The notes: a model not told the origin generated them from the letters alone. A stretch of DNA of 48,602 nucleotides from Muribaculaceae bacterium (GCA_029062005.1 JAIDQZ010000097.1:1-48602), one strand, 5' to 3'; counted from the stretch's first letter, positions 1 through 8,048 are shown. Numbers and translations are program-made.

Positions 1-41
1 AAAATATATACCTTAATTAAAACCGATACTATGAAAAAATG

Positions 42-76
42 CTCCCGGCTCCGAAAAGAAGCCGGGAGTATTTTTT
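42..76 (+). terminator. Intrinsic terminator of an upstream gene outside the window
   Basis: A 9-bp perfect stem (CTCCCGGCT at 42-50, AGCCGGGAG at 60-68) with a 9-base loop is followed by TATTTTTT. It would end a plus-strand transcript that starts before the window. The rest of 1-225 is AT-rich and holds no convincing gene. Confidence 0.85.
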
Positions 77-225
77 ACGCTTTCCTCATCTCAATTTTCT
101 TATGCCTTACGCATCAGACCATATCTAATAAACCAGTCTAAACAGACAATCCAGAATGATAAAAATTATGGGATTATAAAGTCAACAGAATTTTTTCAAA
201 GATTTAATTCAAAACTTGAAAACAC

Positions 226-256
226 TTTGCGAATAATGCAAATTTCAGTAATTTTG
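226..256 (+). promoter_or_regulatory. Bacteroidetes-type promoter for the TPR regulator gene
   Basis: TTTG at 226-229, a 19-base spacer, then TAATTTTG at 249-256. This matches the Bacteroidetes -33/-7 consensus exactly. Transcription should start near 263, leaving a leader of about 27 bases before the ATG at 290. Confidence 0.75.
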
Positions 257-289
257 TAATCTGATTGTTAAATTTTAATCAAATAGCGA

Positions 290-2086
290 ATGAAATTTTC
301 GTTTTCCTTACTTAGTTTTATTTTGGTTATCATTTTTGGTTGCACAAGCGATCCAACCGATACTCGTCTTCATGATATTTATGAAAATGTATCCAATTCA
401 CCAGAATTGATGTTGGTTAAACTTGACAGTATTGACATAAATTCTCTTAAAAATAACGATAAATATTTTTATACCCTATTGCAAATAAAAGCTAATGACA
501 AGGCATATGTGAGACATACATCGGATAGCGCAATACTAAGAATTATAAATTACTACTCCAGGCATAAACAAAGCGAATACTATCCCGAGGCATTATATTA
601 CGGAGGCAGGGTATATAGTGATCTAGGAGATGCCCCAACAGCACTTAAATATTTTCAGGATGCGCTTGATGCGTTACCTGATAATGCTGATAAGGGATTT
701 CGGGCTACGGTCCTTAGTCAAACCGGACGGATTCTTAATTCTCTTCGGCTTTACAATGAGGCTGCCAGATATCTTAAAGATGCCTTATTATTGCGATGTG
801 CCGATTCTGATTCAATAAAACACATGAACGATATTATACTTTTAGGAGCTATCTATATGCATGCCAAAGAGTTCAAAAGTGCTGACTCATGTTTTCACTT
901 AGCAAAGAATATTGCAAGAAATGTTTCACCGAATGACACTACTATCACCAATATGTATATAGCCGGCAATGAATTATATAGTGGGAACGTGAAAAATGCT
1001 CTTGATCTGATCCGGACAGTGGTAAGACATGTCCCGGAAAAACGACAAGATTTGATTTATGCATATGCTTGCCAAATATATCTTGAAGCAGGAATCCGGG
1101 ATTCTGCATATATCTATGCTACCAAGCTTATCAATAGTCACAATATCGACTACAAAAAGAATGGTTATTCTTTTCTTCTCAGTCCTGAACTAAGAGATTT
1201 CTCTACACCGGATTCACTGCTGTCATACACTCTTGATTATAAAGAAGTGTTGGAAAAATATCTTGATCGGCATGATGCGCAACAAGTCTCCCTGCAAACC
1301 TCATACTATAATTACCAAAAACATGAAAGGGAGCGAAAAAAAGCAGAAGAAAACATGAAAAGATATATGCACATTGCAGGAACTTCTATCATTGTAATTG
1401 TTGTGCTTTTAATTGTGTTGATGTACCAACGAAATAGAAGGTTACACATACTTCTTCAATATCATAGGGCTCTTGAAGATATATCCTTATTAAAGAATGT
1501 GCTTTATTCAGAAAAACAGGATAATGAACCAAATAAATTGCCAACTCAGGATTCGTGCAGCAAAAAAATATGGAATCATGAATCACCTATTAAACACAAC
1601 GAAAATGATAGATTGCTTCAAGACAAAAACGAATTGGAAAAACTATCGGAAGAAGAGTTGGAGAAAAATAAATTACGCTCCAGATTGAAAGAAGAGCTTC
1701 TAACGTTGCAAAAAAGCGGTCAGTCTAAGAAAGGTGTACCGGAAGCTATCATAGATTCATTTGTTTACATACGGTTACAGGAACATATAAAATTAGAAAA
1801 ACGTATCAATGACACTGATGAACTATGGAAAGATATTGAGGGGTTAGTCCTAAACATATCACCGGAGTTTAAGTCAAGACTATATCTGCTTGCTGGTGAT
1901 AGACTAAAGGAAGATGCTTATCATATGGCACTTTTGATACGATGCGGAATTACTCCTACTGAATTATCTATCTTAATAGGAAGATCCAAAGGAGCCATAT
2001 CTTCACGCCGCGGTTATATTTGTCAGATGATTTTTGGTCAGAAGTTAGGAGCTAAGGTAATGGATGATATAATTAGATTGCTATGA
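290..2086 (+). CDS. TPR-repeat lipoprotein/membrane regulator with C-terminal helix-turn-helix-like domain
   Basis: 598 residues. The N-terminus is a lipoprotein-type signal with the cysteine in IFGC (about residue 18). Residues about 30-330 are helical and TPR-like (for example YPEALYYGGRVYSDLGD and ALKYFQDALDALPDN). A basic coiled stretch with many E/K/R leads into one strong membrane helix at about 362-381. A cytoplasmic charged region then ends in a C-terminal segment with LLIRCGITPTELSILIGRSK, which resembles the helix-turn-helix end of many Bacteroides TPR regulators. The likely role is sensing in the periplasm with regulation or protein contact in the cytoplasm; this is inferred from layout and the target is unknown. 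Both a lipobox and an internal membrane helix are present, so the N-terminus may be a plain cleaved signal. The gene is visibly AT-richer than its neighbours, which could mean transfer. It has its own promoter and is monocistronic. Confidence 0.75.
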   Translation: MKFSFSLLSFILVIIFGCTSDPTDTRLHDIYENVSNSPELMLVKLDSIDINSLKNNDKYFYTLLQIKANDKAYVRHTSDSAILRIINYYSRHKQSEYYPEALYYGGRVYSDLGDAPTALKYFQDALDALPDNADKGFRATVLSQTGRILNSLRLYNEAARYLKDALLLRCADSDSIKHMNDIILLGAIYMHAKEFKSADSCFHLAKNIARNVSPNDTTITNMYIAGNELYSGNVKNALDLIRTVVRHVPEKRQDLIYAYACQIYLEAGIRDSAYIYATKLINSHNIDYKKNGYSFLLSPELRDFSTPDSLLSYTLDYKEVLEKYLDRHDAQQVSLQTSYYNYQKHERERKKAEENMKRYMHIAGTSIIVIVVLLIVLMYQRNRRLHILLQYHRALEDISLLKNVLYSEKQDNEPNKLPTQDSCSKKIWNHESPIKHNENDRLLQDKNELEKLSEEELEKNKLRSRLKEELLTLQKSGQSKKGVPEAIIDSFVYIRLQEHIKLEKRINDTDELWKDIEGLVLNISPEFKSRLYLLAGDRLKEDAYHMALLIRCGITPTELSILIGRSKGAISSRRGYICQMIFGQKLGAKVMDDIIRLL

Positions 2087-2117
2087 ATTCATAGCCAATT
2101 GTGCGGAAATTATCTGA

Positions 2118-2166
2118 ATTGTGCGGAATTTTGGTACTGATATCAAATTCCGCACAATCTTTTTTG
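2118..2166 (+). terminator. Strong intrinsic terminator after the TPR gene
   Basis: A perfect 14-bp inverted repeat (2118-2131 with 2145-2158; core TTGTGCGGAATTT) with a 13-base loop is followed by CTTTTTTG. A further partial copy of the arm (AATTGTGCGGAAAT) lies just upstream, around 2097-2110. Confidence 0.85.
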
Positions 2167-2194
2167 TTGAATGTAATTTGTTTTATTAATTTAG
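2163..2194 (+). promoter_or_regulatory. Promoter for the 2220 gene, overlapping the preceding terminator tail
   Basis: TTTG at 2163-2166 lies in the T-run of the previous terminator, followed by a 20-base spacer and TAATTTAG at 2187-2194, one base from TAnnTTTG. Predicted leader is about 20 bases. Confidence 0.5.
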
Positions 2195-2219
2195 CGCTTG
2201 TTTTTAAAAGCACATAAAT

Positions 2220-3173
2220 ATGAAAAGATTTTTTAGCTTACTGCTATTGGGTTTTGGGATGACTTGTGGTGCACAGGACTTCGGATCCGCTGATGCAAAC
2301 GATGCTCACATTATCGTGGAGGGGCACGAAGCTGTAGACCTCGGACTGCCAAGCGGAACACTTTGGGCTACATGTAACGTTGATGCCGAATCTCCGAGTA
2401 CACCCGGATCTTATTTCGCCTGGGGTGAGAACGAAACCCGCGATACTTTCAATTGGCAGAACTACAGTTTCTATGAGGAGGAAGATCCTGACGGAAACGG
2501 AAGCACGACATACTCCGCCATAGATTTGGGCAACAACATTTCCGCCACACAATACGATGTAGCACGCTTCCGGTGGGGTAAACCATGGAGAATGCCTACC
2601 CGGGAGGAATACGAGGAACTGCTTGAATTTTGCTCCACTGAATTCATCAGCCATTATGACGGTCATCTGTCCGGACTGCCGGGACTACGGATATCCGCAC
2701 CTAACGGCAGCCAAATATTCCTGACTGCAAGCGATTGTCCCGGAAACGGGATAACCCAGGCGGTCATTTCCGGAAACTACTGGTCGGCGACATCGGAACC
2801 CGAATCCCTGAATGACATCCCTTCAGCCGTTGCCCTGACTTTCCAGAATTCTGACGCACGGACAGTCGCCGCTGGAAGACATTACGGAATGTCGGTACGC
2901 CCTGTGATCAGCAGGCAGGATGCCGTCAATTCCAACCCGGAAATGATGATCACTACTGCTCCGGGACTGCGCTATGAGAAGGGTACCATTTTCACGGAAT
3001 GTTCTTCCGACAAATATGAGGTGCTGGTGGCTGACCTCGCGGGAAGAACAATCTGCACTGTTGCAATAAATGACGGCAGGGGAACCATTCCTGATTTGAC
3101 AAAAGGCATATACCTCATCAATATGTGCAGGGATGGTCACACTGCCGCAACCCTAAAGATATCGGTGAAATAA
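2220..3173 (+). CDS. Secreted Fib_succ_major-like (FISUMP) protein with putative C-terminal sorting tail
   Basis: 317 residues. A signal peptide (MKRFFSLLLLGFGMTCGAQ) precedes a domain at about 37-228 with the hallmarks of the Fibrobacter succinogenes major paralogous domain family common in Bacteroidales: VDLGLPSGTLWATCNV, YFAWGE, FRWGKPWRMPTREEYEEL, YWSATS and VRPV. The C-terminal 70 residues (YEVLVADLAGRTICTV, then GIYLI and LKISVK) have the spacing of a type IX secretion type A sorting domain. Whether this organism has a type IX apparatus cannot be seen here. Function is unknown; an exported or surface protein is likely. The stop is one base from the stop of the convergent permease gene. 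Confidence is high for the fold family and low for the role. Confidence 0.7.
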   Translation: MKRFFSLLLLGFGMTCGAQDFGSADANDAHIIVEGHEAVDLGLPSGTLWATCNVDAESPSTPGSYFAWGENETRDTFNWQNYSFYEEEDPDGNGSTTYSAIDLGNNISATQYDVARFRWGKPWRMPTREEYEELLEFCSTEFISHYDGHLSGLPGLRISAPNGSQIFLTASDCPGNGITQAVISGNYWSATSEPESLNDIPSAVALTFQNSDARTVAAGRHYGMSVRPVISRQDAVNSNPEMMITTAPGLRYEKGTIFTECSSDKYEVLVADLAGRTICTVAINDGRGTIPDLTKGIYLINMCRDGHTAATLKISVK

Positions 3174-3174
3174 T

Positions 3175-4410
3175 TCACTTCCTGCGGGCTTCGAAGCCCG
3201 CTGCATGCACCGCGTCGATCACAGCAATGTGGTCGACGTTGCCGTCTACGGTAGCGATGCCTGCGTGAAGGTCCACTTCCACTGTGTCTACACCCGCTAC
3301 AGCCGCGATAGCCTTCTTTACTGCGTTCTGGCAGTGGGGACAGTTCATCCCGGTGATGATGTATTCCTGTGTCATGTCTGTATAAGTATTGGTTTTAGGA
3401 TTATAGAATCTACGGATAAGCGAGAAAATCAGCAAAGCGGCAAGAATTGCCGAGCATATTGTGGAGAAAGTGCTGAACTCATGGCAGCATGCACCATGCA
3501 TCGCCGCATCATGACCGATGGCAAACCAATGCGACGGCAACAGATAATCGATTGCCAGCCCCATAGCCATCGCTCCGGCAATGATAGATCCAAGATAGAC
3601 AATGGCGGCACGCCTGCCCATCTCACGAGAAATCAGAGTAAAAGAAGCGAAATTAGCCGCCGGACCAGCCATGAGGAGAACAAATGCAGTGCCCGGTGAA
3701 AGTCCCTTCAATATAAGCGAAAGGGCGATCGGAATAGATCCTGTGGCACATACATACATAGGCACAGCCACTATGAGGGCTATAATCATCGACACGATCG
3801 GTTTATTACCGAGAACTGCGAAGAAATCTGCGGGGACATAGACAGTGATGAGCGCGGCTATGACAAGTCCGACCGTCAGCCAGAGCCCGATGCTGCCCAC
3901 AAGATCAATGAAACCGTAGCGTAAGGAAGCCATGAGTTTTCCAACAAATGTGTCAGGCACTTCATCTACAGCATCAGGAGCGAACCCGTTACCGCCGGAT
4001 TTATCAGTGCCACGCTCCGTAGCACCTACTGCCGCTCCGCCGAAAACAGCTGTGACAAGCGCCGCGACAGGACGCATCACGGCAAACGCAGGACCGAGAA
4101 GCGACCATGTGGCGGCTATAGAGTCCACACCTGTCTGCGGTGTCGAAATGAGAAATGCGGATGAGGCTGCCCTCGATGCCCCGTTTCTGCGCATGGCGAT
4201 AGCGGTAGGAAGCACCCCGCAGGAACAAAGAGGCAACGGAACCCCGATAAGGGCTGCCTTAACTACAGTGCCGAGCGAACTGCCGGAAAGATGACGGGCA
4301 AAAGTCTCACGGGAGACAAAAGCATGCAGCAGTCCCGCAATAAGGAATCCCAACAGGATGTAAGGAGACATCTCGTTGAGCATATACAGAAGGGAATCAA
4401 GGAAGTTCAT
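3175..4410 (-). CDS. SO_0444-type copper/zinc efflux permease with C-terminal HMA domain
   Basis: 411 residues. The N-terminal 330 or so residues form a multi-helix DUF318/ArsP-like permease with the motif GVPLPLCSCGVLPTAIAMRRNGAS (residues about 56-79) and a second half that repeats the fold (ALIVAVPMYVCATGSIPIALSLIL). The CxC and CxT cysteines are typical metal-path residues of this family. From about residue 343 an HMA metal-chaperone domain follows, with GMNCPHC and AGFEARRK. Known relatives export Cu or Zn across the inner membrane; which metal applies here is not visible. A His/Cys segment (MHGACCHEF) sits in the linker. The gene lies downstream of, and on the same strand as, an HMA-AraC regulator, so metal-responsive control is likely. 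Confidence 0.85.
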   Translation of the reverse strand: MNFLDSLLYMLNEMSPYILLGFLIAGLLHAFVSRETFARHLSGSSLGTVVKAALIGVPLPLCSCGVLPTAIAMRRNGASRAASSAFLISTPQTGVDSIAATWSLLGPAFAVMRPVAALVTAVFGGAAVGATERGTDKSGGNGFAPDAVDEVPDTFVGKLMASLRYGFIDLVGSIGLWLTVGLVIAALITVYVPADFFAVLGNKPIVSMIIALIVAVPMYVCATGSIPIALSLILKGLSPGTAFVLLMAGPAANFASFTLISREMGRRAAIVYLGSIIAGAMAMGLAIDYLLPSHWFAIGHDAAMHGACCHEFSTFSTICSAILAALLIFSLIRRFYNPKTNTYTDMTQEYIITGMNCPHCQNAVKKAIAAVAGVDTVEVDLHAGIATVDGNVDHIAVIDAVHAAGFEARRK

Positions 4411-4421
4411 GAGTTGTTGAG

Positions 4422-4445
4422 TTGTGGGGTTGTGGGGTTGTGGGG
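4422..4445. repeat. Three tandem copies of an 8-bp unit in the permease 5' leader
   Basis: The unit TTGTGGGG (plus strand) occurs three times without a gap at 4422-4445, between the predicted promoter and the permease ATG at 4410. A related GTTGTTGAG lies next to it. In the transcript this is a C/A-rich, unstructured leader directly before the start codon. Confidence 0.8.
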
Positions 4446-4462
4446 TTTAAAATATTCTGATG

Positions 4463-4470
4463 CAAAGTTA
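4463..4470 (-). promoter_or_regulatory. -7 element of the permease promoter
   Basis: On the minus strand TAACTTTG followed by CA matches TAnnTTTG. I see no TTTG or GTTG 19-21 bases upstream, as would be expected of a promoter that needs an activator such as the neighbouring AraC-type protein. That last point is inference. Confidence 0.5.
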
Positions 4471-4513
4471 ATACCCGCTTGCCACAATTTTCTTACATAT
4501 TTCTGCCAATCCG

Positions 4514-5068
4514 TTATATGTCTGACAGAGATGTGCGGATCCCGATTTCCCGAAACCGCGTAGGTGTCATTCCCGTAGCCTGCTTGAACCGGGTGCTGAG
4601 GTGAGGCACCGAAGAAAAGCCTGTGACGAATGCTATCTCACTCAGCGGTATCTGCCCGTCGAGAAGAAGCTCCTTTATTCTCTCTATGCGTAAGGCAGTA
4701 AAATAGTTTTCTATGGTGCGTCCTTCTGTCGAGGCGAATATCCGCGACAGATTGCGGTAGGACATACACAGCGAGTCCTGAAGTATGGTGACAATATCGG
4801 CGTGCATGCCGTCACCTTCACGCGACAGTTCCAGAAGCTTAGCCTTGATCTCGGAAACGATAGCCTCCTCTCTTGAACGAATCACCTCAAAACCTTCCTT
4901 TCTAAGCTCCCTGTCAAGACAGTCAATGACCTTATCATCAGGATTACCCTCAACAGTCACCGACCCTAATTCTACCCCGAGCAGGTCAAGCTCCGGAATA
5001 CAGGATGTGACCTCTGCCACTTTCGCCACACAATGACGACAAACCATATTCTTGATCCTTATCTTCAT
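4514..5068 (-). CDS. HMA-like domain fused to AraC-type HTH: metal-responsive transcription regulator
   Basis: 184 residues. Residues 1-70 look like a heavy-metal-associated domain: MKIRIKNMVCRHC carries the CxxC, followed by a VEGNPDD strand and LRKEGFEVI. A helical linker follows. The C-terminal 85 or so residues form an AraC/XylS double helix-turn-helix, with LSRIFASTEGRTIENYFTALRIERIKELL and then LSEIAFVTGFSSVPHLSTRFKQATGMTPTRFR. The CxxC is ideally placed to bind Cu(I) or Zn(II), so the protein probably senses the metal handled by the downstream permease-HMA protein. The two genes share a strand with about 100 bases between them. AraC family and HMA-like start are seen directly; metal and target are inferred. 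Confidence 0.8.
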   Translation of the reverse strand: MKIRIKNMVCRHCVAKVAEVTSCIPELDLLGVELGSVTVEGNPDDKVIDCLDRELRKEGFEVIRSREEAIVSEIKAKLLELSREGDGMHADIVTILQDSLCMSYRNLSRIFASTEGRTIENYFTALRIERIKELLLDGQIPLSEIAFVTGFSSVPHLSTRFKQATGMTPTRFREIGIRTSLSDI

Positions 5069-5133
5069 AGATATTTACCGCGGCTTTTTATAAGCAAGCT
5101 TCTTTTTCATTCATACGTATATTGCTATAACAA

Positions 5134-5165
5134 TTTTCAGCATCGAAATTTTTTCAGTAACTTTG
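5134..5165 (+). promoter_or_regulatory. Promoter of the acyl-ACP thioesterase gene
   Basis: TAACTTTG at 5158-5165 is a perfect -7 element. The -33 position (5134-5137, 20-base spacer) is TTTC, a weak match. The ATG is at 5185, giving a leader of about 13 bases. Confidence 0.6.
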
Positions 5166-5184
5166 CAGACAATTACTCAAAATC

Positions 5185-5952
5185 ATGGAAAATACCGGCA
5201 AAGAAAGCATTATAACACGTTCGTTCTATCTCTCGGCGGCAGAATGCAACGCACAGCAGGAGATGTCTCTGCCTCTCTTATCTCAGAAACTAATAGATGT
5301 GGCAACCGAGCACGCCAATATCCTCGATATAGGCAATCCGTCAATGCCTTCACCTGACATGGGATGGGTGCTGTCCAGGCTTACAATCGAGATGAGTCGT
5401 TATCCTAAAGAGAACACCGACTACAGCATCACCACCTGGGTAGAGGACTGGAACCGACACTTTTCCCGTCGAGCCTTTTCCATTTCAGATGCTGACGGCA
5501 ACACTCTTGGTTATGCACGCTCCATATGGATGGTTCTCAACACCTCCGACCGCAGCAATGCCGGACTGTCAGGACTCAACTTCAAGCCGGAGTGGATATC
5601 CGACCGCAAATGTCCCATACCGATGCAGGAAAAGCACGTCCGTATCGAACCCGACGGCAGCGAACCAATCTACCGCTTCAAATACTGCGACATTGATTTC
5701 TACCGTCATGTCAATACTGTACGCTACATCGATCTGCTTCTCAATCAGTTTGACATGAAGACTTACGATGAAAACATTGTCAACCGCCTTGAGCTTTCCT
5801 TCCTCCACGAGGCATCATATGGAATGGAAATAAGGATAATGAAGCAGACATCAGTCGACAACTCCCTTCTACACCGTCTATACCTCGAAAAGGCTGATGT
5901 CTCACAGCCTATACTATATTCCCGTATCCGATTCTCCCTTAGAGATAATTGA
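5185..5952 (+). CDS. Acyl-[acyl-carrier-protein] thioesterase
   Basis: 255 residues, the usual length for bacterial acyl-ACP thioesterases (two hotdog folds). The first hotdog has WVLSRLTIEMSRYPKENTDYSITTWVEDW and RSIWMVLNT. The second has DIDFYRHVNTVRYIDLLL, the Asn/His signature of the FatA/FatB-like family. The enzyme hydrolyses acyl-ACP to free fatty acid in the cytoplasm and so sets chain length. It has its own promoter and stands alone, convergent with the minus-strand oxidoreductase gene 47 bases away. The start fits the promoter; no Shine-Dalgarno is visible, as is usual in this phylum. Confidence 0.85.
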   Translation: MENTGKESIITRSFYLSAAECNAQQEMSLPLLSQKLIDVATEHANILDIGNPSMPSPDMGWVLSRLTIEMSRYPKENTDYSITTWVEDWNRHFSRRAFSISDADGNTLGYARSIWMVLNTSDRSNAGLSGLNFKPEWISDRKCPIPMQEKHVRIEPDGSEPIYRFKYCDIDFYRHVNTVRYIDLLLNQFDMKTYDENIVNRLELSFLHEASYGMEIRIMKQTSVDNSLLHRLYLEKADVSQPILYSRIRFSLRDN

Positions 5953-5999
5953 ACTCGGCAGATGGCATATGCCTGATTACTTTTTGTCTATTTCAGGAA

Positions 6000-6968
6000 T
6001 CAGACAGTCACTACGATTTTTCCTATCTGACCTCTTTGCTCCGCAAGCAGATGGGCTTCACCTATTTGTTCGAGTGTGAATTGCCTTGCAATAATAGGAT
6101 GGATATTGCCCTTATCGATCAGCCGCATCATGTCGGTGATCTGTGGCTGGGCAGGATAGTTACTGTAAAATCCGGTCAGATACACCCCTGAAGGGATCTC
6201 CTTTATCGGATCAAAATCATTCAGTCCAAACACACCGCCAAGCAACCCGGTATGACATACCATGCCATGAAGAGCGGTGAGTTTCAAAGATTCCCTTATT
6301 GTCGAGGCTCCTATCAACTCAAGCACTTTTGTTGCCCCACCGGGATATTTCTCAAGAAATCTTTTCATAAATCCCTCTCCCTCCAAGACTACATCGTCCG
6401 CGCCATACACCCTGAGCATCCCGGCTTTCCTTTCACTCCGCGTCGTAGCCACAACCTTTGCGCCAATAGCTTTTGCAAGCTGAAGCGCCGCAAGACCCAC
6501 TGTGGAGGTACCGCCACGGATCAGCAACACATCTTCTACTGAAAGTTGAAGCGATGTGACAAGAGAGCCGTAGGCTGTATAGAAAGTCTCGGGAATCGCC
6601 GCAAGCTCCGTCCAGTCCATATTGCTGTCTACAGAAAAGACAATTCGCAATGGAAGAAGAGCATATTCGGCATAACTGCCGTTGAAACTTCGCCCCATTC
6701 CTCCCATGAGCGCGATTACACGTTGTCCTTTCCTCATACCGCTGTCAGAGGGATCGACCACCTCTCCCACACACTCGATTCCCGGAACAATCGGTTTGTT
6801 TATATACGGCTGCGCCACCTCAAACTGACGCAAAAGCACCTCGGAATGATTGATGCCGAATGCCTTTACCTTTATCAGCACCCATCCCGGTTTCACATCC
6901 GGCACAGGAATCACGGCAGGCTTCATATCCTCAGCCCTGCAAGGTTTGCTCAGCACCACAGCTTTCAT
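6000..6968 (-). CDS. Zinc-free medium-chain dehydrogenase/quinone oxidoreductase-type enzyme
   Basis: About 322 residues from the chosen start. It begins with MKAVVLSKP, has a GroES-like part with GINHSEVLLRQ and PGIECVGEVVD, and a Rossmann part with LLIRGGTSTVGLAALQLAKAIGAKV. The zinc ligands of classical alcohol dehydrogenases (the GHE and CxxC set) are absent, so an NADPH-dependent quinone or enone reductase is expected. The start at 6968 gives a 4-base ATGA overlap with the radical SAM gene, implying translational coupling; a start five codons earlier is possible but less family-like. It is the last gene of the peptide-radical SAM cassette. Divergent HxlR regulators often control such oxidoreductases. 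The substrate is unknown; it may act on the modified peptide or on an associated redox compound. Confidence 0.8.
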   Translation of the reverse strand: MKAVVLSKPCRAEDMKPAVIPVPDVKPGWVLIKVKAFGINHSEVLLRQFEVAQPYINKPIVPGIECVGEVVDPSDSGMRKGQRVIALMGGMGRSFNGSYAEYALLPLRIVFSVDSNMDWTELAAIPETFYTAYGSLVTSLQLSVEDVLLIRGGTSTVGLAALQLAKAIGAKVVATTRSERKAGMLRVYGADDVVLEGEGFMKRFLEKYPGGATKVLELIGASTIRESLKLTALHGMVCHTGLLGGVFGLNDFDPIKEIPSGVYLTGFYSNYPAQPQITDMMRLIDKGNIHPIIARQFTLEQIGEAHLLAEQRGQIGKIVVTV

Positions 6969-7984
6969 ACTTCTTTCCAACATTGGGGATCAGGTGAATA
7001 AAACGAACGATGATAACCGTATGCCACGGCAGGACAACCCCGGCAGAACCTCAACAGCTCGCACTTGGAGCATTTCTCAAACTTGTCATACTGTCTGTAC
7101 GCCTCCATTTCGCTGCCTGTCCATAATTCATGAACAGGTTTCTGGAAAAGGTTGCCCACCACGCTTTCAAACCGCCGGCAAGCCATCACATTTCCATCGG
7201 GCTGGATAGTGAAATGGCAGTCTCCGCAGTGACATCCGTCATATATTGAATCAGGATCACTGTCTTCAGGAATTTTAAATAGCCCTTTCTCATAAAGGAA
7301 GAGGGTCCAGAGATGATCTTTGAGGTTAAAGATCGTACCGCTATCCTTAAATTGCTCAAATTTTCTCCATATCCTTTCAAGGAAATCATGATACTCAGTT
7401 GGCGATATATGAGTTGACTTCTCCTCCGAGGTCGGGCAGTAACGTCCGAACGCGAATACATTCACACCCTTTTCCACCACGAGATCGACGATGTCTGGAA
7501 TTTCATTTATGTTAGTTCCTGACACGGTTGTCATTATTGCGACTCGGATACCGTTTCTTTTAAGGACATCTATTTTCGCAACAGTTGTATCAAACGAGCC
7601 CCGCTTACGTATAGAGTCATGGGTATCCCGCATTCCGTCAATGGAAAGCTGATATTTCTGACACCCCATTTCCTTAAGCCTGCGGCATACTTCATCCGTA
7701 AGATGAAACGGATTGCCAAGTATAGCAAATGGAATATCCTGCTCTTTAAGCAAAGCGAGAATGTCCCAGAAATTACGGTGAAGAATTGGATCGCCGCCTG
7801 TGATATAGAAATACGGCAGGCGCGCCATCTTTCGGCACATTCCCACGCATTGCCCGATGACCTCCTCCGCCTTCTCAAGCGTCATTTCTATGATATGCGG
7901 ATGACCCTCTGAAAAGATGTAGCAATGCTCGCAGCGTTGGTCACAGCTGTCTGTTATGTGCCATTGAAAAGCGAAGTATTCCAT
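6965..7984 (-). CDS. Radical SAM/SPASM peptide maturase, ACGX-type system
   Basis: 339 residues. The radical SAM cluster motif CDQRCEHCY is at residues 14-22 (CX3CX2C), close to the N-terminus as usual. YFYITGGDPIL is the glycine-rich SAM-binding strand. The C-terminal 90 residues form a Cys-rich SPASM domain for auxiliary iron-sulfur clusters (CHCGDCHFTIQPDGNVMACRR, then CSKCELLRFCRGCP and a final CW). SPASM enzymes typically modify ribosomal peptides. The gene directly follows a small peptide gene carrying ACGSACG repeats. I recall a recognised but uncharacterised family named for an ACGX system that fits, but could not check it. The protein probably installs a crosslink or other change on the peptide at Cys or nearby residues. 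It is separated from the peptide gene by an attenuator-like hairpin and overlaps the oxidoreductase gene by 4 bases. Confidence 0.88.
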   Translation of the reverse strand: MEYFAFQWHITDSCDQRCEHCYIFSEGHPHIIEMTLEKAEEVIGQCVGMCRKMARLPYFYITGGDPILHRNFWDILALLKEQDIPFAILGNPFHLTDEVCRRLKEMGCQKYQLSIDGMRDTHDSIRKRGSFDTTVAKIDVLKRNGIRVAIMTTVSGTNINEIPDIVDLVVEKGVNVFAFGRYCPTSEEKSTHISPTEYHDFLERIWRKFEQFKDSGTIFNLKDHLWTLFLYEKGLFKIPEDSDPDSIYDGCHCGDCHFTIQPDGNVMACRRFESVVGNLFQKPVHELWTGSEMEAYRQYDKFEKCSKCELLRFCRGCPAVAYGYHRSFYSPDPQCWKEV

Positions 7985-7995
7985 GGATTTCTATT

Positions 7996-8048
7996 AAAAA
8001 AGCCAACGGCCCCGACACATATCAGCGAGTGATCATATCGGAGTCGTT
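7996..8048 (-). terminator. Attenuator-like terminator between peptide precursor and radical SAM gene
   Basis: On the minus strand a 14-position stem pairs 8048-8035 with 8018-8005 (13 of 14 paired, four of them G-U or U-G, one mismatch) around a 16-base loop. GGC and six T (8001-7996) follow. The T-run ends only 11 bases before the radical SAM ATG. A leaky terminator here would give much more peptide than enzyme, as in many peptide-maturase operons. Confidence 0.7.

Noticed and set aside
2244..2666. 140-codon antisense frame in the Fib_succ_major-like gene
   Set aside because: No recognisable protein features; the plus-strand gene has signal peptide and domain motifs.
4422..4445. CRISPR-like repeat
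   Set aside because: 8-bp units without spacers; a simple tandem repeat. No CRISPR array was seen anywhere in the window.
5956..5985. GGCATATGCC with a following T-run as a terminator after the thioesterase gene
   Set aside because: Only a 5-bp stem with no loop; not stable enough to call.
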